Shown piece after piece: positions 1-8,805 of a DNA stretch of 64,000 nucleotides. This DNA comes from Pseudomonas sp. GV085. GTDB taxonomy: Bacteria; Pseudomonadota; Gammaproteobacteria; Pseudomonadales; Pseudomonadaceae. The position numbers and the translations under genes are program-made. Location of the stretch: NCBI RefSeq assembly GCF_003050925.1, contig NZ_QAOV01000011.1, forward strand, positions 147,381 to 211,380. The letters are read 5' to 3'. Every line of letters begins with the position of its first letter. Positions within the stretch are counted from its first letter, which is position 1. The notes below the pieces were generated by a model that had not been told where the DNA came from, made no database searches, and saw nothing but the letters and a program-made list of their open reading frames with translations.

Positions 1-648
1 GCGACTTTCGAATTCCCGCAGCTGCTGACCCTGATGGCCGGCCAGCAGTTCGACACGCTGTACCACGAGCATTATTCCTACCTGTCGCTGACCGCTGTGC
101 AGACCTTGTGCGAGCGCAATGGCCTGCAAGTGTTCGACGTCAGCCAGCTCCCGACCCATGGCGGTTCGTTGCGGGTGTTCGTGCAGCGACTGGACGGCAA
201 ACGTCGCGAAGTACAACCGGCGGTCCGGCAACAGCTGCAGGACGAACTCGCCGCCGGGGTGAAAACCCCTGAGTTCTACTCCACCCTGGCGCCCGCCGCC
301 GAGCGCATCAAGCATGACCTGCTGCGCTTCCTGTTACAGGCCAAGGCTGACGGCAAGCGTGTGGTCGGCTACGGCGCCGCCGCCAAGGGCAACACCCTGC
401 TCAACTACGCCGGGGTCAAGCCGGACCTGCTGGCCTGGGTGGCCGATGCCAATCCGCACAAGCAAGGCAAGTACCTGCCCGGCAGCCGCATTCCGATCGT
501 GTCGCCGGCGCGGATCGACATCGAGAAGCCGGACTACGTGCTGGTACTGCCGTGGAACCTGCTGGATGAGATCACCCAGGCCTTTGCCGGCATTCGTGCA
601 TGGGACGGTCGTTTTGTCATTGCCATTCCCGAGTTGATCATTCGATGA
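1..648 (+). CDS. Sugar C-methyltransferase, C-terminal part (5' end outside window)
   Basis: The frame is open from base 1 and ends at 648, so 215 residues of the C-terminal part are visible. The motif FDTLYHEHYSYLSL near residue 17 and the later VVGYGAAAKGNTLLNY segment are typical of the C-terminal domain of the three-domain SAM-dependent methyltransferases that act on nucleotide-activated deoxysugars (TylC3/NovU type). The SAM-binding and zinc-binding N-terminal parts lie upstream and cannot be checked. The stop overlaps the start of the next gene (ATGA at 645-648), so it is translationally coupled to the aminotransferase. The likely role is methylation of a sugar nucleotide for the surface or flagellar glycan made by this island; the exact sugar cannot be told. 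Confidence 0.85.
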   Translation, partial: ATFEFPQLLTLMAGQQFDTLYHEHYSYLSLTAVQTLCERNGLQVFDVSQLPTHGGSLRVFVQRLDGKRREVQPAVRQQLQDELAAGVKTPEFYSTLAPAAERIKHDLLRFLLQAKADGKRVVGYGAAAKGNTLLNYAGVKPDLLAWVADANPHKQGKYLPGSRIPIVSPARIDIEKPDYVLVLPWNLLDEITQAFAGIRAWDGRFVIAIPELIIR

Positions 649-1766
649 GCCGAATTCATTACACCAAACCCAGTGTCGGTGAGCTGGAAGCTGACTACGT
701 ACTCGATGCCGTCCGCCATGGTTGGGGAGAGCGCTGCTACGAGTACCTGACGCGCTTCGAAAAGTCCTTTGCCGAGCACGTGGGTGCGACGTACGCGATT
801 GCCACGTCCAGTTGCACCGGTGCGCTGCACATGGGCATGGCGGCGCTGGGCATCGGTGCCGGCGATGAGGTGATCCTGGCCGATACCAACTGGATCGCCT
901 CGGCCGCGCCCATCACCTATCTGGGCGCGACGCCGGTGTTCGTCGACGTGTTGGCCGACAGTTGGTGCCTCGACCCGCAGCAGGTTCGCCGGGCGATCAC
1001 CCCACGAACCAAAGCGATTCTGGCGGTGCACCTCTACGGCAATCTCTGCGACATGGACGCGTTGCTGGCCATCGGTCGCGAGTTTGGCCTGCCGGTCATC
1101 GAAGACGCCGCCGAGGCGATTGGCTCGCAATGGCGCGGCCAGGCCGCCGGTTCGCTGGGCGCGTTCGGCGCGTTTTCCTTTCATGGCACCAAGACCATGA
1201 CCACCGGCGAAGGCGGCATCTTCGTGACGTCGGACAAGGCTCTGTATGACCGTGTGCTGACCCTGTCCAACCATGGCCGCGTGGCCGGCAGCAGCAAACA
1301 GTTCTGGCCGGATTTCCTCGGTTTCAAATACAAGATGAGCAACCTGCAAGCCGCCGTCGGTTGCGCGCAGGTTGAGCGGATCGACGAGTTGATCGAACGC
1401 AAGCGAGCGATCTTCGCCCACTACGCCGAGGCGCTGGCGTCGTTGCCGGGCTTGTCCATGAACCCTGAACCGGAACATGCGCGCAACGGTTACTGGATGC
1501 CTACCGTGGTCTTTGACCGCGAGCTGGGGATCACGCGGGACATGTTGATCGCCGCCTTCCAGGCCGCCGATATCGATGCGCGGGTGTTCTTCTGGCCGCT
1601 GTCGTCCTTGCCGATGTTCAGCGAACTGACGGCTGACTCGCCCGTGGCGCATGCACTGCCGGAGCGCGCGATCAATCTGCCGAGTTACCACGACATGACC
1701 AATGACGATCAGCATCGGGTCATCGAGGTGCTGCGCGCGCTGGTACTCAAAAGGGCGCGGCTATGA
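645..1766 (+). CDS. DegT/DnrJ/EryC1/StrS-family PLP sugar aminotransferase
   Basis: This is a 373-residue PLP-dependent aminotransferase of the sugar-nucleotide family, which converts a keto-sugar nucleotide to an amino sugar. The PLP lysine is K183 in FSFHGTKTMTTGEGG, and VIEDAAEAIGS carries the cofactor-binding Asp. The frame is open further upstream to a GTG at 600, but ATG 645 overlaps the preceding stop as ATGA and begins at the family-typical N-terminus (YTKPSVGELEADYV), so 645 was chosen. The length is normal for the family. It overlaps the next gene by four bases, forming one tightly coupled unit with the methyltransferase and acetyltransferase. Together these suggest an N-acylated, C-methylated amino deoxysugar. 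The substrate is not known. Confidence 0.9.
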   Translation: MSRIHYTKPSVGELEADYVLDAVRHGWGERCYEYLTRFEKSFAEHVGATYAIATSSCTGALHMGMAALGIGAGDEVILADTNWIASAAPITYLGATPVFVDVLADSWCLDPQQVRRAITPRTKAILAVHLYGNLCDMDALLAIGREFGLPVIEDAAEAIGSQWRGQAAGSLGAFGAFSFHGTKTMTTGEGGIFVTSDKALYDRVLTLSNHGRVAGSSKQFWPDFLGFKYKMSNLQAAVGCAQVERIDELIERKRAIFAHYAEALASLPGLSMNPEPEHARNGYWMPTVVFDRELGITRDMLIAAFQAADIDARVFFWPLSSLPMFSELTADSPVAHALPERAINLPSYHDMTNDDQHRVIEVLRALVLKRARL

Positions 1767-2428
1767 AGGTTTACCTGTTGGGGGCGGCCAATCCTGAAGC
1801 GGTACGGATGATCCTCACCCTGCAACGCAGCCAGCCGGACGTGCAGTTCGCCTTTCTCGATAACGACCCGGCCAAGCAAGGCACGCTGTTTCATGGCGTG
1901 CCGGTGGTGGGTGGCACCGACAAGGTGGCCGAGCTGAAAGGCCCCGACACACGCTTTGTCAATTTGATCACTGGCAGCACGGCGCTGCGTTACCGGACCA
2001 CCTGCGAGATCGTCGAGGCCGGCGGCACCCTGGGCAACTTCATCCACCCGGGCATCGATCTGACGATGATCACGGTGGGTGTCGGCACCTATCTGCAAGA
2101 GGGCGTGATCATGCAGGCGCAAGTCAGCCTGGGTGACAACACCAGTATCAGCGCCGGCAGCGTCGTCGGGCATGAAGGGCAGGTCGGCCATTCGGTGTTC
2201 ATGGCGCCGGGGGTCTGCATTGCCGGTTGTGTCGAGATCGGTGACGGCACCTTTATCGGCACCAACGCCACGATACTGCCGCGATTGCGCATCGGTCGTT
2301 GGGTCACCATCGGTGCGGGTGCCGTGGTGACCAGAGACGTTCCAGACTATGCGGTTGTGGTGGGCAGCCCCGCCAGGACCATCAAGACCAATCCAGCTTC
2401 CTTTCAAGACGGTCGGGTTTTCAAGTAA
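1763..2428 (+). CDS. NeuD/PglD-family sugar N/O-acetyltransferase
   Basis: This 221-residue acyltransferase has an N-terminal nucleotide-binding-like half (VYLLGAANPEAVRMIL) and a C-terminal left-handed beta-helix of hexapeptide repeats, as in PglD and NeuD. The repeats are visible from about residue 100 (VSLGDNTSISAGSVVGHEG, CVEIGDGTFIGTNATILP, IGRWVTIGAGAVVTRDVP). The family transfers acetyl from acetyl-CoA to an amino or hydroxyl group of a sugar nucleotide. The start overlaps the aminotransferase stop by four bases. Next to that aminotransferase, acetylation of the newly made 3- or 4-amino group is the simplest reading, as in the PglE-PglD or VioA-VioB pairs. This is an inference from context. 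Confidence 0.88.
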   Translation: MKVYLLGAANPEAVRMILTLQRSQPDVQFAFLDNDPAKQGTLFHGVPVVGGTDKVAELKGPDTRFVNLITGSTALRYRTTCEIVEAGGTLGNFIHPGIDLTMITVGVGTYLQEGVIMQAQVSLGDNTSISAGSVVGHEGQVGHSVFMAPGVCIAGCVEIGDGTFIGTNATILPRLRIGRWVTIGAGAVVTRDVPDYAVVVGSPARTIKTNPASFQDGRVFK

Positions 2429-2458
2429 CCACCGCGACTAATTTCCGGAGAGTCTGTA

Positions 2459-3187
2459 ATGAATCCTCATGAGCAGTTTCGTGAAGAAGTAAAAGAGAAC
2501 ATCGAAGGCCTGCAACAGGACAAAGCCTTGCAAGCCACGTCGCTGGATTGGGTTGGCACGACCGCCAGACATAAGTACACCTACAACTTCAGCTGGATGG
2601 GCCGCCCGATCATTCAGTTCCCCCAGGACATGGTCGCCATGCAGGAGATCATCTGGGCGCTGCGGCCGGACATCATCGTCGAGACCGGTATCGCCCACGG
2701 CGGCTCGCTGGTGTTTTACGCCTCGATGCTGGAGCTGATCGGCCACGGCGAAGTGCTGGGTGTCGACATCGATATCCGCCAGCACAACCGTGAGGCAATC
2801 GAAGCGCACCCGATGAGCAAGCGGATCCGGATGATCCAGGGTTCGAGTATCGATCCGGCGATCGTCGAGCAGGTCCGCCAGCGCGTCGAAGGCAAGACAG
2901 TGCTGGTGGTCTTGGATTCCAACCACACCCACGAGCACGTACTGGAAGAACTGCGGGCCTATGCACCGATGACCTCGGTGGGCAGCTACTGCGTGGTGAT
3001 GGACACCGTGGTGGAAGACATGCCCGAAGACGCCTTCCCGGACCGCCCGTGGGGCAAGGGCGACAACCCGAAAACCGCGGTATGGGCCTACCTGGAAGAA
3101 AACCGCGATTTTGAAATCGACCCGGCCATTCACAGCAAGCTGCTGATCACCGTCGCGCCGGACGGCTATTTGCGTCGCGTGCGGTAA
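2459..3187 (+). CDS. CmcI/cephalosporin hydroxylase-family SAM methyltransferase
   Basis: This 242-residue protein belongs to the CmcI family, which is often labelled cephalosporin hydroxylase or rhamnosyl O-methyltransferase. It has a Rossmann-like SAM site: DIIVETGIAHGGSLVFYAS near residue 70, then VLGVDIDIR and VLVVLDSNHTHEHV with the acidic metal or SAM ligands of the family. An AGAG-type ribosome site (GGAGAG) lies about seven bases before the ATG. The gene sits 30 bases after the acetyltransferase. In a glycan island the likely role is O-methylation of a sugar rather than antibiotic modification, but the sequence does not show the acceptor. Confidence 0.85.
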   Translation: MNPHEQFREEVKENIEGLQQDKALQATSLDWVGTTARHKYTYNFSWMGRPIIQFPQDMVAMQEIIWALRPDIIVETGIAHGGSLVFYASMLELIGHGEVLGVDIDIRQHNREAIEAHPMSKRIRMIQGSSIDPAIVEQVRQRVEGKTVLVVLDSNHTHEHVLEELRAYAPMTSVGSYCVVMDTVVEDMPEDAFPDRPWGKGDNPKTAVWAYLEENRDFEIDPAIHSKLLITVAPDGYLRRVR

Positions 3188-3239
3188 TCGACAAGACATC
3201 GTTGGTTTTTTTCGGCGATACGCCGTTGTGGGGAAAGGT

Positions 3240-6164
3240 ATGCAAGGCAAGAACAATTCTGGACACGGGTTGGCACTCAACGAACAGTTGACCGTGGTGC
3301 TGATGTCTCACGAGCGGCCGGCATTTTTGCGCCGGGCGGCACGTTTCTACAGCGGCTTGCCTTGCAGGATTCTGGTGCTGGACTCTTCGGCCGAAGGCCA
3401 GCCAAGCCTGGCCGGTCAGTATGAAAATGTGGATTACCAGCATGTCCCGCAGTTTGGCTACTGGGGCGTTCGCGCCAAGCTGGCCTTTGGCGTGGAGCAA
3501 GTGACCACGCCGTTCATGGTGTTCGCCGCCGACGATGACTTCCATGTGCACGACGCCCTGCGCGCAGCCGTGGCGTTCATGGAGGTCAATCCCGACTACG
3601 GCCTGTGCCACGGTTACAGCATGATGTACCTGACACAACCCAACAGCGTCAGCTACTTCCGGCGTGACAAGAAGGTCTGCGAAGACTATTCGTCCGAGCA
3701 CGCCGAGGAGCGTGTGCTCGATTACATGCACCAGTACCTGCCGCCTTTTTATGCCGTACAGCGCACCGACCTGGTCCGTGACTGGTATCAGGTGATGGCG
3801 CAGGATACGTCCTTCCAATGGCAGGAAATCGGTCACACCTATTACATGCTGGCGCGGGGCAAGGCGCGGATTCTGCCGATCCCGTATGTCGTGCGGGAGA
3901 TGAACTACGGGTACTCGGACCACAACACCGAGATCTTCCACACCCTGGCTCATGCCGATGCCAAGTCGGTGGCCGAACGCGAGGCCTTTGCCGCGTTCCT
4001 CTTCGGGCTGCCGACTCAAGTTCAAGGCGAGAACCCGGAGCAGGGCCAGCAGTTCGCGCTGCAAAGCTTTGAAGCCCTGGCCGATAGCTTGCGCACCGGT
4101 CGCGCACTGACCACCGAGCTGATTTTCGAGTCCGCCTGGACGAGCGTCGAGAAAGGCCCGGAGCGCCGTTTCGGCCCCAGGCAATACGTCGAAATGCCGT
4201 TCTACAATCAGCCGTTTTTCGATCAGCTGAGCCAGTTCGAATTCCTGTTGCATGCCATGCCGGCCGGTCGCGTTCAATTGGCTGGCCTGGAGGGTATCTG
4301 GACCCGTCAGCAGAGCCTGATGCTGGCGCGTAACAATGACACGCCGGAAAGTGTGGTCGACCGTTTGTGGCAGGCCCACGACAGCAACGTCTTCAACCGC
4401 ACAGTGGTCAAGCGCCTGGTGGCTCAGCTGGAGCTGCTGGGCGAAGACGAAGAGGCGCAGACCCTGCGCGACTGGGCTGCGCGTCTCGAGGCCGTGTCGG
4501 TCGAGGGCAATGGTGCGACGTTCGACAAGATGCTCTCCGGTCGTTTGCTCAAGTGGCTTGCGCCCCGTCAGCCCGATGCCCATGAGGCCGAGTCGATCGC
4601 CCAACACCTGGCGGCCAACGACGGTGGCCCACAGTTCGGGATTTTCCTGCTGGACCTGGATAACGATATCGACAAGCTGCAGGTCAGCCTCGACAGCCTG
4701 CTCGAAGGTCACAGCAAGGCGTTCAAGATCGTGGTCTTCACCACCGGTGAAGCACCGGCGGCGACCACGGCGCAGAACACCCTGCACTTTGTCCGGGTGA
4801 CCCAAAGCAATTACGTCGACAAGCTGAACCAGAGCGCGCGTCAGTCGACCTGCGATTGGTTGCTGCTGGCCGAGGCCGGCGATGAGTTCACCGCCGGTGG
4901 CCTGTTGCGCGCCAGCCTGGAACTGCTGTCTGCCGCGCAGTGCCGTGCCGTCGCCACCGACGAAATCCAGCGCACTGCAGAAGGCGCGCTGGTGGATGTG
5001 TTCCGTCCGGGCTTCAACCTTGATTTGCTGCAAAGCCTGCCGGCCTTGATGGCGCGTCACTGGTTGATCCGGCGGGAAGTGTTCATTGAAGTCGGCGGCT
5101 ACCAGCCTGACTTCAGCAAGGCCCTGGAGTTCGACTTGCTGCTGCGCATCATCGAGCAAGGTGGCCTCAACGGGCTGGCCCACCTGGACGAACCGTTGCT
5201 GATCAGCCGGGCACCGGTGCTGGAAGAAAACGCCGATGAGCGCCTGGCGTTGCTGCGCCACTTGGGCAACCGTGGCTACAAGGCCAAGATCACGTCGGCA
5301 GTACCGGGCACCTGGCAGGTCGATTACCGCCACACCGAGCGCCCGCTGGTGTCGATCATATTGCCGGCCGGGGACGACCTGGCAGCGCTGCAACAGTGCC
5401 TGCAAGCTGTGTTGCTGCGTACCCGCTACATCCAGTACGAAGTGCTGATCGCACTCAACCCGAATCAGTCGGCCGAGGTCAATGACTGGCTGGGTACTTA
5501 CCAGCATCCAAAAGTCAGCGTGCTGCGTGCCGACCAGACCCTGAGCGACGCGGCGTTGTACAACGCCGCCAGCCAGCAGGCGCAGGGCGAGTATCTGGTG
5601 CTGTTGGCCGCCGACAGTGAAGTGGTCAACCCGAACTGGCTTGAGTCGCTGCTCAATCACGCCCAGCGTCCGGAGGTCGGCGTGGTCGGTCCCAAGTTGA
5701 TCGACCGTGATGGCAAGGTCACTCAGGCCGGCCTGATTCTCGGCATGAACGGTGGTGTGGGCTCAGCCTTTGTCGGTGAAAAGCACGACGCCGAAGGTTA
5801 CTTGCACCGGTTGGCGCTGGAGCAGAACTACTCGGCGGTGTCGAAGGTGTGCCTGATGGTGCGTAAAGCGTTGTTCGACGAGCTGGACGGTCTGGACAGC
5901 GTGACCTTCGCCGACGGCTTGAGCGACGTCGACCTGTGCCTGCGGGCCGGACAGGCCGGTTACCTCACCGTGTGGACGCCACTGGTACAGGTCATTCATT
6001 CGGGGGAAGTGCCACAGGTGCCGCAGGCCCTCGATGCGCTGCGTGACAAGTGGGCGGCAGCCTTTGCCCAGGATCAGGCCTATAACGCCAATCTGGCCTT
6101 GAACGGCAAAGGCTTTGGCCTTGGCGAAAGTGCTTCGGTGAACTGGGCGCAGATGCTCGGGTAG
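3240..6164 (+). CDS. Large multi-module glycosyltransferase (TIGR00180/GT2-like)
   Basis: About 974 residues. ATG 3240 is preceded by a good ribosome site (GGGGAAAGG); a GTG at 3228 in the same frame would overlap it. Three GT-A-like modules can be seen. Module 1 (about residues 19-270) has LTVVLMSHERPAFLRR and an acidic DDD at 98-100 (FAADDDFHVHD), the TIGR00180 pattern. Module 2 (about 464-690) looks degenerate, with AEAGDEF where a DxD would be expected. Module 3 (about 700-960) is GT2-like, with RPLVSIILP, AADSEVVNPNWLES and DVDLCLRAGQAGY. No membrane segment is evident, so it should be cytoplasmic. Its position between sugar genes and the Pse operon, upstream of fliC, suggests a flagellin glycosyltransferase comparable to Fgt proteins of other pseudomonads. 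That role is inferred. Confidence 0.85.
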   Translation: MQGKNNSGHGLALNEQLTVVLMSHERPAFLRRAARFYSGLPCRILVLDSSAEGQPSLAGQYENVDYQHVPQFGYWGVRAKLAFGVEQVTTPFMVFAADDDFHVHDALRAAVAFMEVNPDYGLCHGYSMMYLTQPNSVSYFRRDKKVCEDYSSEHAEERVLDYMHQYLPPFYAVQRTDLVRDWYQVMAQDTSFQWQEIGHTYYMLARGKARILPIPYVVREMNYGYSDHNTEIFHTLAHADAKSVAEREAFAAFLFGLPTQVQGENPEQGQQFALQSFEALADSLRTGRALTTELIFESAWTSVEKGPERRFGPRQYVEMPFYNQPFFDQLSQFEFLLHAMPAGRVQLAGLEGIWTRQQSLMLARNNDTPESVVDRLWQAHDSNVFNRTVVKRLVAQLELLGEDEEAQTLRDWAARLEAVSVEGNGATFDKMLSGRLLKWLAPRQPDAHEAESIAQHLAANDGGPQFGIFLLDLDNDIDKLQVSLDSLLEGHSKAFKIVVFTTGEAPAATTAQNTLHFVRVTQSNYVDKLNQSARQSTCDWLLLAEAGDEFTAGGLLRASLELLSAAQCRAVATDEIQRTAEGALVDVFRPGFNLDLLQSLPALMARHWLIRREVFIEVGGYQPDFSKALEFDLLLRIIEQGGLNGLAHLDEPLLISRAPVLEENADERLALLRHLGNRGYKAKITSAVPGTWQVDYRHTERPLVSIILPAGDDLAALQQCLQAVLLRTRYIQYEVLIALNPNQSAEVNDWLGTYQHPKVSVLRADQTLSDAALYNAASQQAQGEYLVLLAADSEVVNPNWLESLLNHAQRPEVGVVGPKLIDRDGKVTQAGLILGMNGGVGSAFVGEKHDAEGYLHRLALEQNYSAVSKVCLMVRKALFDELDGLDSVTFADGLSDVDLCLRAGQAGYLTVWTPLVQVIHSGEVPQVPQALDALRDKWAAAFAQDQAYNANLALNGKGFGLGESASVNWAQMLG

Positions 6165-6195
6165 GCCCGGCGAAAAGGTATAAGGGACTCAAGGC

Positions 6196-6294
6196 ATGTT
6201 CAACGGTAATTCGATTTTCATCGCAGGCCGGACCGGTTCGTTCGGGCGTCAGATCATCCGGGACGCGCTGGTGCGTGTCTGGTTGCCAGCATGA
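6196..6294 (+). pseudogene. pseB: N-terminal stub of pseB (UDP-GlcNAc 4,6-dehydratase)
   Basis: A 32-codon frame starts at ATG 6196 after an AAGG ribosome site. It reads MFNGNSIFIAGRTGSFGRQI, the signature start of PseB with its GxxGxxG NAD(P) motif, then runs about ten more residues and stops inside the ATGA at which pseC begins. An intact PseB is about 330-340 residues, so the catalytic triad and substrate domain are missing. The last residues (LVRVWLPA) do not look like the matching internal PseB segment, which suggests that one internal deletion joined the beginning to sequence near the old end. The stub may now serve only to couple translation to pseC. The enzyme for the first step must be encoded elsewhere, or the pathway is blocked. 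Confidence 0.8.
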
Positions 6295-7481
6295 TTCCTT
6301 ACGCTCGGCAAAGCCTCGATCAGGCGGACATCGACGCTGTGGTCGGCGTATTGCAGTCTGACTGGCTGACCCAGGGGCCGACCATCGAGCGCTTCGAGCG
6401 AGCCATGGCCGAACGCTGCGAGGCCGGTTTTGCCGTGGCGGTGTGCAATGCCACGGCGGCCCTGCACATCGCTTGCCTGGCGGCGGGGCTCGGCCCGGGC
6501 GATTGGCTGTGGACGACACCGAACACCTTTCTCGCCTCGGCAAACTGCGGTCGCTACTGCGGTGCCGAGGTGGATTTTGTCGATATCGACCCGCTGACCT
6601 GGAACCTCGATGCCGCTGCGCTGGCCATCAAGCTGGAACGGGCCGAGCGTGAAGGCCGACTGCCGAAAGTACTCGTGGCCGTGGCGTTCTCGGGGCAGAG
6701 CTGCGACATGCGCAGGATTGCCGCACTGGCCAGGCGCTATGGCGTTACGGTGATCGAAGACGCGGCCCATGCCGCCGGTGCGTCCTATGCCGGGCGCCCG
6801 GTGGGGTGTGGCGAATTTGCGGCGATGACTGTGTTCAGCTTTCATCCGGTGAAGATCATCACCAGTGCCGAGGGCGGCATGGTCATGACCAATAGCCCGG
6901 AACTCGCCGAGCGTTTGCAACGCTTGCGCAGCCACGGCATGACCCGGGATCCGCAGCAGATGACCGGACCCAGCCACGGCCCCTGGTACTACCAGCAGGT
7001 GGAGCTCGGTTTCAATTACCGCATTACCGACCTGCAGGCGGCCCTCGGTTTGTCGCAGTTGAATAAGCTCGATGAGTTTATCGAGCGTCGGCGTGAGCTG
7101 GCGGCGCGTTATGAGCGCTTGCTGGCGTATTTGCCGCTGACCCTGCCCAGCGCACAACCTGAGGCCGAGTCGTCATGGCATCTGTATGTAGTGCGCCTGC
7201 AACTCGATCAGATCAATCTCACGCATCGTGAGGTGTTCGAAGGCTTGCGAGCTGCCGGGGTCGGGGTGAACTTGCACTACATTCCCGTGCATTTGCAGCC
7301 TTACTATCGTGATCTCGGGTTCGCCGAAGGTGATTTTCCGCAGGCCGAACGTTACTACGCCGAAGCCATCAGCCTGCCGTTGTACCCGTTGCTCAGTGAT
7401 GAGCAACAAGACTATGTGGTCGAGCAGATGCGGCAGCTGATCGAAATATTCCAGCCATTGCGGCGGGTGGGAAATGTGTGA
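6291..7481 (+). CDS. pseC: PseC: UDP-4-keto-6-deoxy-AltNAc aminotransferase
   Basis: This 396-residue PLP enzyme makes UDP-4-amino-4,6-dideoxy-N-acetyl-beta-L-altrosamine in pseudaminic acid synthesis. The N-terminus IPYARQSLDQADIDAVVGVLQSDWLTQGP and the lysine K188 in FSFHPVKIITSAEGGM are characteristic of PseC, and VIEDAAHAAG carries the PLP-binding Asp. The length is normal. The start overlaps the end of the pseB stub (ATGA) and the stop overlaps the methylase start, so it is translated as part of a coupled chain. Its substrate is the product of PseB, which is truncated just upstream. Confidence 0.94.
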   Translation: MIPYARQSLDQADIDAVVGVLQSDWLTQGPTIERFERAMAERCEAGFAVAVCNATAALHIACLAAGLGPGDWLWTTPNTFLASANCGRYCGAEVDFVDIDPLTWNLDAAALAIKLERAEREGRLPKVLVAVAFSGQSCDMRRIAALARRYGVTVIEDAAHAAGASYAGRPVGCGEFAAMTVFSFHPVKIITSAEGGMVMTNSPELAERLQRLRSHGMTRDPQQMTGPSHGPWYYQQVELGFNYRITDLQAALGLSQLNKLDEFIERRRELAARYERLLAYLPLTLPSAQPEAESSWHLYVVRLQLDQINLTHREVFEGLRAAGVGVNLHYIPVHLQPYYRDLGFAEGDFPQAERYYAEAISLPLYPLLSDEQQDYVVEQMRQLIEIFQPLRRVGNV

Positions 7482-8101
7482 TGCGTGAACTGACCGAGCA
7501 GGAAACTTTCTGGCAGGGCGAATTCGGCGACCAGTACGTTGATCGCAATGTCGGACAGCCGCTGGTGGCAGCTAACCTGGCGTTGTTTGCCAAGGCGCTG
7601 ACACGGGTCGGGTGCATCGACAGCCTGGTGGAGCTGGGCACCAATGCCGGCAACAACCTGCAGGCATTGCGGCGGCTGTTGCCGCGCTGCGAGTTGTTCG
7701 GCGTGGAGATCAATGCCAGCGCCTGTGCTGCTGCCCAGGCCTTGGGTATCGCACAGATCTGGCACGGCTCGCTGTTCGATTTTCCCCGCGAACGCACCTT
7801 CGACCTGACCCTGAGCAAAGGCGTGCTGATTCACCTGGAACCGCAGTTGCTGCCGGCCGCGTACGCGCAACTGTATGAGCTGAGCCAGCGCTACATACTG
7901 ATCGCCGAGTACTACAACCCGGCGCCGGTCGAAGTCCCGTATCGCGGCAATAGCGGCAAGTTGTTCAAACGCGATTTTGCCGGTGAAATGCTCGATCGAT
8001 ACGACGACCTGCAACTGGTCGACTACGGTTTTGGCTACCACCGCGATCGGCAATTCCCGGTGGATGACATCACCTGGTTTGTCCTGGAAAAACGCCGTTG
8101 A
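7478..8101 (+). CDS. Pseudaminic acid biosynthesis-associated methylase
   Basis: This 207-residue class I SAM-dependent methyltransferase matches the small family found inside pse operons (TIGR03587 type). The SAM motif is VELGTNAGNNLQALRR near residue 50, with FGVEIN as the acidic post-II motif and LTLSKGVLIHLEP as motif IV. It overlaps pseC by four bases, and its stop overlaps the TTG start of pseF. The family is linked to pse clusters by context; its acceptor has not been defined to my knowledge. O- or N-methylation of a Pse intermediate or derivative is the natural hypothesis. Confidence 0.85.
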   Translation: MMRELTEQETFWQGEFGDQYVDRNVGQPLVAANLALFAKALTRVGCIDSLVELGTNAGNNLQALRRLLPRCELFGVEINASACAAAQALGIAQIWHGSLFDFPRERTFDLTLSKGVLIHLEPQLLPAAYAQLYELSQRYILIAEYYNPAPVEVPYRGNSGKLFKRDFAGEMLDRYDDLQLVDYGFGYHRDRQFPVDDITWFVLEKRR

Positions 8102-8805
8102 ACAACGTCGCCATCATCCCGGCCCGTGGTGGCAGCAAACGCATACCCCGCAAGAACCTCAAGCCGTTCGCCGGTGTGCCGATGATTGCCCGATCGATTC
8201 AGGTTGCCCTGGAGTCCGGGTTGTTTTCCCGGGTGGTGGTCAGCACCGACGACGAGGAAATCGCCGGGTTGGCGCGGGACTGTGGCGCCCAGGTGCCCTT
8301 TATGCGCCCGGCGGCACTGGCCGATGACTTCACGGGCACCGCCGCGGTGATCGCCCATGCCCTGCAGGCATTGCGTGAACAGGGTGACGAGTTTGCTCGC
8401 GCCTGTTGCATCTACGCGACCGCGCCGTTGTTGCAATCGCGATTTCTGGTCCAGGGACTGAGCCTGCTGGAACGGCATCCCGACAGATCTTTCGCCTTCT
8501 CGGTGTGCGACTTCGGCTTCCCGGTTCAGCGAGCCCTGACCCTTGATGATCACGGTGCATTGACGGCACTGTATCCGCAGTATCGAGACACCCGCTCCCA
8601 GGATTTGCCGAGCGCCTACCAGGATGCCGGGCAGTTCTACTGGGGCCGCAGCGACGCCTGGCTGCGTGGCGAGGTGTTGTATTCACCCAGCAGCCTGCCG
8701 GTCCTCCTGCCGCGTCATCTGGTGCAGGACATCGACACACCGCAGGACTGGACACGCGCGGAGTACCTGTATGCCGCGCTGAAAGCCGGAGGTGAACTGC
8801 AATGA
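8098..8805 (+). CDS. pseF: PseF: pseudaminic acid cytidylyltransferase
   Basis: This 235-residue nucleotidyltransferase activates pseudaminic acid as CMP-Pse from CTP. The motif IIPARGGSKRIPRKNLKPF at the N-terminus is the CTP-binding signature of the NeuA/PseF/KdsB family, and VVSTDDEEIAGLA and QDIDTPQDW are family-typical. The start is a TTG at 8098, overlapping the methylase stop as TTGA. No ATG lies close enough to keep the conserved N-terminus, so TTG is well supported. The weak start codon suggests dependence on translational coupling. It sits mid-operon with a four-base overlap on both sides. Confidence 0.93.
   Translation: MNNVAIIPARGGSKRIPRKNLKPFAGVPMIARSIQVALESGLFSRVVVSTDDEEIAGLARDCGAQVPFMRPAALADDFTGTAAVIAHALQALREQGDEFARACCIYATAPLLQSRFLVQGLSLLERHPDRSFAFSVCDFGFPVQRALTLDDHGALTALYPQYRDTRSQDLPSAYQDAGQFYWGRSDAWLRGEVLYSPSSLPVLLPRHLVQDIDTPQDWTRAEYLYAALKAGGELQ

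Noticed and set aside
3147..5660. Long open frame of 837 codons on the minus strand opposite the large glycosyltransferase
   Set aside because: It reads as a His/Gln/Arg/Val-rich chain without recognisable domains and lies wholly opposite a clear plus-strand gene; such frames arise from the GC-rich third codon positions.
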